Of a stretch of 12,162 bases of DNA, positions 6,523 to 12,162 are shown in pieces; positions within the stretch are counted from its first letter, which is position 1, and each line of letters opens with the position of its first letter. A program made the position numbers and the translations under genes. The DNA is from CAVTZP01 sp964456815. Lineage in GTDB: Bacteria; Chloroflexota; Dehalococcoidia; Dehalococcoidales; BS750m-G39. Below the pieces are notes generated by a model. The model did no database searches, had not been told where the DNA came from, and was given only the letters and a program-made list of their open reading frames with translations. The DNA lies in assembly GCA_964456815.1 (NCBI GenBank), contig CAYWCO010000030.1, positions 1-12,162 on the forward strand, in the 5' to 3' direction.

Positions 6523-6532
6523 CTGCGACCCT
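6504..6532 (-). terminator. Rho-independent terminator after the tRNA gene
   Basis: On the minus strand, directly after the tRNA, AGGGTC and GACCCT can pair around a 13-base loop and are followed by a TTTTT run (complement of 6504-6508). It ends the tRNA transcript, and any read-through from the fdhA-like gene, and overlaps the last codons of the convergent glycosyltransferase gene. The plus strand has the same stem but no T-run, so it should work in one direction only. Confidence 0.6.
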
Positions 6533-6533
6533 A

Positions 6534-6605
6534 TGGGCTCGGTAGGACTCGAACCTACGACCAAGCGGTTATGAGCCGCCTGCTCTGCCACTGAGCTACG
6601 AGCCC
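6534..6605 (-). tRNA. tRNA with CAT anticodon, probably tRNA-Ile2 (else elongator tRNA-Met)
   Basis: A 72-nt cloverleaf: acceptor GGGCTCG/CGAGCCC, D stem GCTC/GAGC with a short 7-nt loop, anticodon stem GGCGG/CCGCT with loop CTCATAA (anticodon CAT), 5-nt variable region, T arm GTAGG-TTCGAGT-CCTAC, discriminator A. CCA is not encoded. A paired first base (G1-C72) and the lack of three G-C pairs at the base of the anticodon stem exclude initiator tRNA. The anticodon arm and following TGGTC resemble tRNA-Ile2 of E. coli as I remember it, including the G27-U43 pair. That tRNA reads AUA after TilS converts C34 to lysidine. Automated callers often label such genes tRNA-Met. Confidence 0.93.
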
Positions 6606-6614
6606 GCAGAGGAG

Positions 6615-6643
6615 ATTATACTACTTCAGGGCGTGGCTAACAA
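6615..6643 (-). promoter_or_regulatory. Promoter of the tRNA gene
   Basis: On the minus strand a perfect -10 TATAAT (6615-6620) lies 9 bp before the mature 5' end of the tRNA, with TTGTTA (6638-6643) 17 bp upstream as -35 (4 of 6 consensus). Transcription would start only a few bases before the tRNA. The -35 lies inside the palindrome at 6634-6651. Confidence 0.55.
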
Positions 6644-6651
6644 GTTAGCCA
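6634..6651. repeat. 18-bp palindrome between fdhA-like stop and tRNA
   Basis: TGGCTAAC and GTTAGCCA are perfect 8-bp arms around a 2-bp centre. It starts 7 bp after the stop codon of the large oxidoreductase gene. No T-run follows on either strand, so it is not a standard intrinsic terminator. It may be a 3' stabilising hairpin of the oxidoreductase mRNA, or an operator over the tRNA promoter -35. Confidence 0.5.
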
Positions 6652-6657
6652 GAGGGT

Positions 6658-9390
6658 CTACGCCCTCTCAATCCTAACCGCACAGACCTTATACTCCGGT
6701 ATCTTGGCTACGGGGTCAATTACCGGGTTGGTCAGCATGTTTGCCGGGCTCTCGGCAAAGTGGAAGGTCATGAATACCACCCCTACCGGCGATACCTCGG
6801 TTACCCTGGCTCTGGCTTTTACCTCCCCGCGCCGGGAGATGACCTTCACCCTTTCGCCATCCCTTACCCCCAATTTTGAGGCATCAGCGGGGTTTATCTC
6901 TATCCCCTCCCCTTTCAGTATGTTAAGCCCCTCTACCTTCCTGGTCATAGTGCCGGTATGGAAGTGGTAAAGGCTCCGCCCCGTGGTCAACACCAGGGGA
7001 TATTTTCTATCAGGAAGCTCCATCGGCGGCTTATACTCCAGGGGTAGAAACCTCCCCTTCCCCCGGGTAAATACCTCCCGGTGAAGAATGGGCGTGCCGG
7101 GGTGGTCCTTAGTTGGGCAGGGCCACTGCAGTCCGCCTTTTGCAAGGCGCTTATAGCTAATACCACCATAGCTCGGGGTGAGAGAGGCAATCTCATCCAT
7201 TACCTGAGAGGGGTGCTTAAAGCTAAAGCCCTTCCCCATCCTCTTCCCCAGCTCACAGGTAACCCACCAGTCAGGCTTAGAGTTACCAATAGGCTCTATT
7301 GCTTTTCTTACCCGCTGCACCCGCCTCTCGGTGTTGGTAAATGTACCGTCCTTCTCGGCAAAGCTCGCCCCGGCTAAAACGACATCAGCCAGTCTTGCCG
7401 TCTCAGAGAGAAATATATCCTGGACGACAAGAAATTCAAGTTTCTCTAAAGCCTCCCGGGCATGGCTGATGTCAGGCTCGCTCAAGAGTGGGTTTTCGCC
7501 AATAATGTAGAGCGCCTTGAGCTTGCCATGGTAGGCGGCATCAAATATCTCAGTTATTGTCAGCCCGGGCTTGGGTGGTAATGGGCAGCCCCAGGCGGCC
7601 TCAAATTTCTTTCTGATATTAGCCTCAGCCACTGCCTGATAACCGGGGTAGACGTTGGGCAGAGCGCCCACGTCACAGGCGCCCTGGACGTTGTTCTGAC
7701 CCCGTAGCGGGTTTACCCCGGTAGACGGCTTGCCGACATTGCCGGTGAGCATGGCTAAATTGGCGGTGGCAATGACATTATCGGTGCCGTGGGAGTGCTG
7801 GGTGATGCCCATGGCATATAGAATAGATGACGGCTTATTGGTGGCATAGACCCTTGCTGCCTCAACAAGCTTTTCCTTGGGCACTCCGGTAGTACGCTCC
7901 ACAAAATCAAGGCTAAAGCCGCTAAGCGACCGCTTGAAGGCGTCAAAGTTTTCGCATCTTTCTTTAATAAAGCTATTATCAACCAGCTTTTCATCGACTA
8001 TGACCTTCGCCATACCCATAAGCAGGGCAACATCGCTCCCCGGCTTGTGCCGGAGCCAGAGATATGCCCAGCGCACCATATCAATCTCACGGGGGTTGGC
8101 GACAATCAGCTTTGCCCCGTTATCTACTGCCTTCTTTACCTCAAGCCCGATTATGGGGTGGGCTTCGGTGGTGTTGGTGCCGATAGCCAGGATACAGCCG
8201 GCATCCTTGATTTCACCTATGGAGTTGGTCATCGCCCCGCTGCCGAAGCTCTGCGCCAGTCCGGTTACAGTGGGGGCGTGGCAGAGGCGAGCGCAGTGGT
8301 CAACATTGTTTGTCCCTAACACTACCCGAGAAAACTTTTGGGCAACATAGTTCTCCTCGTTGGTGCACTTGGCTGAGGAAATCACCGCCACCTCTTCTGG
8401 TTTGTAACTGCTAAGCCTCTGAGCAACAAGCCCCAGGGCTTCATCCCAGCCTATTTCGGCAAATTTCCCGTTCTTTTTGATAAGGGGGGACTTCAGCCGC
8501 TCAGGGTGGCGAACAAAGTCAGTAATGCCAAAGCGCCCTTTAACACACAGCCAGCCTTTATTAACGGTGCCATCCCTTTGACCGCGGATACGCACTAGCT
8601 CCCCGTCACCAACGCCCAGGTAAATTCCGCAGCCAACGCCACAATAGGGGCAGGTGGATGCCACCTCCTCCATTGGTAGCTCGGCTTTCTTGGGCATAAG
8701 GGCAGCCACCGGGCAATGGGCAACGCACTCCCCGCAGGAGACGCAGTTTGATTCTATTATCGGCTTATCGCCAAAAGCAGCGACCTTGCTGGTATAGCCG
8801 CGGTGGATTAAGGCAATAGCACCAACGCCAAGGACCTCATCGCACACCCGCACGCACTTGCCGCAGAGGATACACTTATTCAGGTCACGGTAGAAGAAGG
8901 GATTGCTCTCGTCAACAGGGAATGACCTGTCCGTCCTGCGGAAGGGCAGCTCTTTAATGCCGAGATAGTCAACGATTGCCTGAAGCTCACAATGCTCATT
9001 CTTAGGGCAGGTTACACAGTGCTCGGTTACCGCCACATTGCGCAGGCAGATGTCAAAAGGTCCACACCGCTCCCTTCTATCGCATATCAGGCACTCGCTG
9101 GGGTGGTCAGCCAGGAGCAGCTCAACGGTGGTACGGCGAACCTCGTTAACTGCCGGCGTATTGGTGTGCACCACCATGCCCTCGGTGACCGGGGTGGTAC
9201 AGGCTGTGGGCAGACCACGCAGCTTCTCAATCTCAACAACGCAGAGGCGGCACGCCCCGTACGGCTTCAGGTCGGGGTCTGAGCAAAGGGTGGGGATATA
9301 GACACCAGCCGACTGGGCGGCTTCAAGCACGGTCATCCCCCGCCTCGCCTTGACCTGCTTGCCGTCAATAGTTAGCTTGACTGTATCCAA
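6658..9390 (-). CDS. fdhA: Formate dehydrogenase-like molybdopterin oxidoreductase with NuoG-type Fe-S domains
   Basis: A 910-residue catalytic subunit like NAD-linked formate dehydrogenases. In order: [2Fe-2S] domain (C36, C47, C50, C64); NuoG-type His-Cys clusters (H96/C100/C103/C109, then H124-C125/C128/C134); two ferredoxin [4Fe-4S] motifs (C173-C183 and C216-C226); molybdopterin-domain cluster C247/C250/C254/C282; active-site C370-H371 (ARLCHAPTVTGL), so cysteine not selenocysteine ligates Mo/W; and C-terminal dinucleotide-binding domain from about 790. It would oxidise formate or reduce CO2 and pass electrons to the NuoF-like partner upstream. I chose TTG at 9390 because AAGGG lies seven bases before it and the product then starts MDTVKLTIDG, like the protein at the left edge. 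A GTG at 9420 would overlap the previous gene by 26 bp but has a badly spaced GAGG. The substrate is not proven; related enzymes exist for other substrates. Confidence 0.85.
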   Translation of the reverse strand: MDTVKLTIDGKQVKARRGMTVLEAAQSAGVYIPTLCSDPDLKPYGACRLCVVEIEKLRGLPTACTTPVTEGMVVHTNTPAVNEVRRTTVELLLADHPSECLICDRRERCGPFDICLRNVAVTEHCVTCPKNEHCELQAIVDYLGIKELPFRRTDRSFPVDESNPFFYRDLNKCILCGKCVRVCDEVLGVGAIALIHRGYTSKVAAFGDKPIIESNCVSCGECVAHCPVAALMPKKAELPMEEVASTCPYCGVGCGIYLGVGDGELVRIRGQRDGTVNKGWLCVKGRFGITDFVRHPERLKSPLIKKNGKFAEIGWDEALGLVAQRLSSYKPEEVAVISSAKCTNEENYVAQKFSRVVLGTNNVDHCARLCHAPTVTGLAQSFGSGAMTNSIGEIKDAGCILAIGTNTTEAHPIIGLEVKKAVDNGAKLIVANPREIDMVRWAYLWLRHKPGSDVALLMGMAKVIVDEKLVDNSFIKERCENFDAFKRSLSGFSLDFVERTTGVPKEKLVEAARVYATNKPSSILYAMGITQHSHGTDNVIATANLAMLTGNVGKPSTGVNPLRGQNNVQGACDVGALPNVYPGYQAVAEANIRKKFEAAWGCPLPPKPGLTITEIFDAAYHGKLKALYIIGENPLLSEPDISHAREALEKLEFLVVQDIFLSETARLADVVLAGASFAEKDGTFTNTERRVQRVRKAIEPIGNSKPDWWVTCELGKRMGKGFSFKHPSQVMDEIASLTPSYGGISYKRLAKGGLQWPCPTKDHPGTPILHREVFTRGKGRFLPLEYKPPMELPDRKYPLVLTTGRSLYHFHTGTMTRKVEGLNILKGEGIEINPADASKLGVRDGERVKVISRRGEVKARARVTEVSPVGVVFMTFHFAESPANMLTNPVIDPVAKIPEYKVCAVRIERA
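9361..9378. repeat. 18-bp direct repeat, copy 2
   Basis: Identical to 35-52; codons for KLTIDG in the FdhA-like gene. Identity at every synonymous position over six codons hints at a paralogous relationship or gene conversion between the two genes. Confidence 0.6.
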
Positions 9391-9394
9391 GTTT

Positions 9395-12162
9395 TTACCC
9401 TTCCCTTTCCTCAAGGTCACACCTCAGGCAACGTTTTGCCTCTCTAATTGCCGTCTCTTCGTCCAGCCCAAGCTCCACCAGCTTAAAGCTCTTAAGCCTC
9501 TCATCTACAGGAAGGGCAGGTACTTCAACCCGCCGTTCTTCTTCAGCCTCCCCAAGCGGCTCCACCACCCCTTCCGGTGGCGCCAGTGTCTCGTCAATTT
9601 TACCCTTGCCACCAAGGTATTTATCTATAGAGATTGCCGCCTGCCTTCCATCGGCGATGGCTTCAATCACCGAAGCCGGCCCACTCCTGGCATCGCCACC
9701 GGCAAAAACACCCTCCCTGCTCGTAGCCAGTGTCTCAGGGTCAACCCGGATGGTATTCCCCCTGCCGAAGGCTAGGTTAAACTGGCCGGGGATTTCCGGG
9801 CGCTGGCCGACAGCGGCGATAATAGTGTCAAAACTCAGGGCAAACTCACTGCCCTCAATTGGCTCAGGGCGTGGTCTGCCGCTGGCGTCTATTTCCCCCA
9901 ACCTCATGCGAAGGCTACCTAATTCCATCCTTCCGTTCTTCCTGGCTATCCTTGACGGCGCCACCAGAAACTCAATCTTCACCCCTTCGGCAATAGCGCC
10001 CTCAATCTCCTCGGCGCTGGCTGGCATCTCACTCTGAGTCCGCCGGTAGAGGATAGTTACCTCTTTAGCCCCAAGGCGAAGCGCAGTCCGTGCCGAGTCT
10101 ATAGCGGCATTACCCCCACCAATAACCGCCACCCTACTTCCCATTTCTACCTTCTTGCCCAGACTCACCTCCCGCAAGAAGCTGACACAGTCTATCACCC
10201 CGGGGCTGTTTTCCCCTTTAACCCCAATCTTGATGCCCTGGTGGGCTCCAGTAGCAACAAATATTGCATTATAACCCTCTTTATTTAGCTCCTCCAGTGA
10301 ATCCACTCGGGTATTTGTCTTTATGTCAACCCCGATATCCTCTATCTCCTTGATTTCAGCCGCAAGTATATCCCTTGGCAGCCGATAATCGGGAATGGCG
10401 ACCCGCATCATGCCACCCGCCTCAGGCAGGGCTTCAAGGACGGTCACCGAATGCCCCCGCTTAGCCAGATAATAGGCGGCGGTAAGCCCCGCCGGCCCGG
10501 AGCCAACAATAGCAACACGCTTGCCGGTGGCGGGGGCAACCCTGGATTTCTGTTTCCACAACCCATTGCCATGGTCAGCGGCAAACCTCTTCAGTACCCG
10601 GATGCCGATAGCCTCGTCAAGCAGACCGCGCCGGCACTTAGCCTCGCAGGGATGGATACACACGTAGCCGCAGACTGAGGGGAAGGGAATCTTCTCCCTG
10701 ACTACGGCTAAAGCCTCAGCAGGCTTACCTTCAGCAATAAAGCGAATATAGCGAGGGGCATCAACGCCAGCGGGGCAGGTATGGCTGCAGGGTGCACTGA
10801 CCAAACCCTCGCACACCGCAGCCCGGCAGTGGCGTTTCTTGATATGTTCCTCATATTCGTCGCGGAAGTAGCGAAGGGTGGTAAGGGCGGGGTTGGGTGC
10901 TGTCTGCCCCAGTCCACAAAGCGAGCCGGCTTTAATCTGCTTGCCCAGATTCAGCAGCAGGTCAATGTCCTCTAGCTTACCCTTCCCGTTGGTGATGTCC
11001 TCAAGGATACCCAGCATCTGCTTTGTCCCCAATCGGCAGGGAACGCACTTACCGCAGGACTCAGACTGGGTGAAGGAAAGAAAATAACGAGCGACATCAA
11101 CCATGCAGGTATCCTCATCCATTACCACCATGCCCCCCGAGCCCATAATGGCACCTGCCTGGGCTAGCGACTCGTAGTCAACGGGCAAGTTCAGCAGGCT
11201 TGCCGGTAAGCAGCCACCAGAGGGACCACCGGTCTGGACCGCCTTCAAGCGTTTACCATCGGGGATACCACCGCCGATGCCGTAGATAATTTCCTGGAGG
11301 GGTATGCCCATGGGCACTTCTATGAGCCCGGTACGCACTATCTTGCCAGCTAAGGCAAAGGTCTTGGTTCCCCTGCTCTTCTCCGAGCCATAGCCAGCAT
11401 ACCAATCAGCGCCCTTCTGCAAGATTGCTGATACATTACCCCATGTCTCCACATTGTTGATGTTAGTCGGTTTGCCCCAGAGTCCGGCTTGAGCCGGGAA
11501 CGGAGGACGGGAGCGGGGCATACCCCGCTTGCCCTCAATGGATGCCATCAGTGCTGTCTCCTCACCGCAGACAAAAGCCCCCGCCCCCTCTTTAATCTTT
11601 AGATAAAAGCTAAAACCGGAACCCAGAATATTGTCACCCAGCAGTCCATAGTCTTCCATCTGGTTGAGAGCCAGTTTCAAGCGTTCTATGGCCAGGGGAT
11701 ATTCAGCCCGGATATAGATATAGCCCTCGCTCGCGCCCATAGCATAAGCACCGATGAGTACCCCCTCCAGAACAGCATGGGGGTCACCCTCCAGAAGTGA
11801 CCGGTCCATAAAGGCGCCAGGGTCGCCCTCATCAGCATTGCAAATGACGTACTTCACCGCACCTGGAGACTTCCGACAGAACTCCCACTTCAGGCCGGTG
11901 GGGAAGCCAGCGCCACCGCGACCACGCAGGCCTGACTTCTTTATCTCCTCAATCACCCCTTCTGGCTTCATTCCCAGCGCCCTGACCAGACCAGCATAGC
12001 CATCCCTGGCGATATAATGGTTGATGTTCTCAGGGTCAATAACGCCACAGTTGCGCAGGGCTATGCGTACCTGGGGTTTGAGCATCGGCAACTCGAAAAG
12101 CTTGGGGATATCCTTAACGCCGTCGCCGCCCACCGTGCCCAGAGCCAGGTCAGGGCGGGGGT
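9395..12162 (-). CDS. NuoF-GltD fusion: NADH-FMN dehydrogenase joined to FAD/NAD(P)H oxidoreductase (5' end cut)
   Basis: The frame stays open to the right edge; the first in-window start is GTG at 12133 (912 residues, used for numbering). NuoF/HydB-type half: GRGGAGFPTG (71-80), NADEGDPGAFMDR (99-111), GAGAFVCGEETA (183-194) for NADH and FMN; N3 [4Fe-4S] ligands C360, C363, C366, C406. GltD/NfnB-type half: Fe-S domain C436, C441, C449, C453, C488, C492, C496, C500; FAD loop GSGPAGLTAAYY (544-555); second dinucleotide loop IGGGNAAIDSA (671-681); GGDARSGPASVIEAI (812-826); C-terminal RCLRCD (C902, C905). It should oxidise NAD(P)H or deliver electrons to it, with the FdhA-like protein as partner. 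Such double-flavin proteins suggest electron bifurcation, but this is inference. The residues preceding the GTG continue plausibly, so the true start, and perhaps a thioredoxin-like [2Fe-2S] domain, lies outside the window. Confidence 0.88.
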   Translation of the reverse strand, partial: PRPDLALGTVGGDGVKDIPKLFELPMLKPQVRIALRNCGVIDPENINHYIARDGYAGLVRALGMKPEGVIEEIKKSGLRGRGGAGFPTGLKWEFCRKSPGAVKYVICNADEGDPGAFMDRSLLEGDPHAVLEGVLIGAYAMGASEGYIYIRAEYPLAIERLKLALNQMEDYGLLGDNILGSGFSFYLKIKEGAGAFVCGEETALMASIEGKRGMPRSRPPFPAQAGLWGKPTNINNVETWGNVSAILQKGADWYAGYGSEKSRGTKTFALAGKIVRTGLIEVPMGIPLQEIIYGIGGGIPDGKRLKAVQTGGPSGGCLPASLLNLPVDYESLAQAGAIMGSGGMVVMDEDTCMVDVARYFLSFTQSESCGKCVPCRLGTKQMLGILEDITNGKGKLEDIDLLLNLGKQIKAGSLCGLGQTAPNPALTTLRYFRDEYEEHIKKRHCRAAVCEGLVSAPCSHTCPAGVDAPRYIRFIAEGKPAEALAVVREKIPFPSVCGYVCIHPCEAKCRRGLLDEAIGIRVLKRFAADHGNGLWKQKSRVAPATGKRVAIVGSGPAGLTAAYYLAKRGHSVTVLEALPEAGGMMRVAIPDYRLPRDILAAEIKEIEDIGVDIKTNTRVDSLEELNKEGYNAIFVATGAHQGIKIGVKGENSPGVIDCVSFLREVSLGKKVEMGSRVAVIGGGNAAIDSARTALRLGAKEVTILYRRTQSEMPASAEEIEGAIAEGVKIEFLVAPSRIARKNGRMELGSLRMRLGEIDASGRPRPEPIEGSEFALSFDTIIAAVGQRPEIPGQFNLAFGRGNTIRVDPETLATSREGVFAGGDARSGPASVIEAIADGRQAAISIDKYLGGKGKIDETLAPPEGVVEPLGEAEEERRVEVPALPVDERLKSFKLVELGLDEETAIREAKRCLRCDLEEREG
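9398..9402 (-). promoter_or_regulatory. Ribosome binding site deciding the fdhA-like start
   Basis: The minus strand carries AAGGG within a purine run (GGAAAGGGAAGGG, 9398-9410) inside the last codons of the upstream gene. The upstream stop TAA (9397-9395) lies between this site and TTG at 9390. Spacing is seven bases. The arrangement suggests translational coupling and favours TTG over the in-frame GTG at 9420. Confidence 0.5.

Noticed and set aside
6534..6605. tRNA as an integration site for a mobile element
   Set aside because: No integrase gene and no duplicated tRNA 3' segment is visible in the window.
7877..8350. Plus-strand open frame of 157 codons
   Set aside because: Antisense to the molybdopterin domain of the FdhA-like gene; Ser-rich product, no motif.
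9395..9420. 26-bp gene overlap between the fusion gene and the FdhA-like gene
   Set aside because: Depends on using GTG at 9420, whose GAGG is only 1-2 bases away; TTG at 9390 has a properly spaced site and matches the paralogous N-terminus.
9606..10037. Plus-strand open frame of 143 codons
   Set aside because: Antisense to the GltD-type half of the fusion gene; no recognisable domain.
1..12162. CRISPR arrays, insertion sequences, frameshifted genes
   Set aside because: No regularly spaced repeats, transposase genes or broken reading frames were seen; the genes are intact apart from those cut by the window edges.

Overview
The window looks like chromosomal DNA of a strictly anaerobic, aromatic-degrading bacterium. 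Evidence: a complete ATP-dependent (class I) benzoyl-CoA reductase gene set with its ferredoxin, and a formate-dehydrogenase-like molybdopterin enzyme with a NuoF-type partner. Base composition is near 50% GC, and GTG and TTG starts occur alongside ATG. The lineage cannot be fixed from sequence alone. A non-proteobacterial anaerobe, for example a Chloroflexota (Dehalococcoidia/Anaerolineae-like) genome, is a low-confidence guess from the style of the fused NuoF-GltD/FdhA genes and the regulator choice.

Layout. Left block (1-5686, all minus strand, transcribed right to left): a strong sigma70-type promoter (TTGACA-N17-TAAAAT) with an inverted repeat at the predicted transcription start; a PaaX-family regulator; then bzdN/bcrC, bzdO/bcrB, bzdP/bcrA, bzdQ/bcrD and a bzdM-like 2[4Fe-4S] ferredoxin, tightly spaced (12-30 bp gaps). 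Last comes the first 58 bases of a gene with a [2Fe-2S] NuoG/FdhA-type N-terminus, cut by the window edge. The N-O-P-Q-M order matches the bzd cluster of Azoarcus. Middle block (5687-6657): a divergently transcribed GT2/GpgS-like glycosyltransferase, the only plus-strand gene, faces a minus-strand CAT-anticodon tRNA (probably tRNA-Ile2) that has its own promoter and a downstream intrinsic terminator. Right block (6658-12162, minus strand): a NuoF-GltD fusion, open at the right edge, is followed almost immediately by a large NuoG-FdhF type molybdopterin oxidoreductase.

How the genes could work together. Class I benzoyl-CoA reductase couples ATP hydrolysis (BzdP/Q) to low-potential electron transfer from ferredoxin (BzdM) to the aromatic ring bound by BzdN/O. 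The electron source is not settled by the sequence. Two candidates are visible: the truncated [2Fe-2S] protein directly after the ferredoxin, and the NuoF-GltD/FdhA pair, which carries two different NAD(P)H-flavin modules plus a formate-type active site and could in principle exchange electrons among formate, NADH, NADPH and ferredoxin. The PaaX-like regulator is the first gene of the reductase operon and is well placed to autoregulate it in response to an aryl-CoA. The upstream (CoA ligase) and downstream (dienoyl-CoA hydratase, ring-opening hydrolase) genes of the benzoyl-CoA pathway are not in the window.
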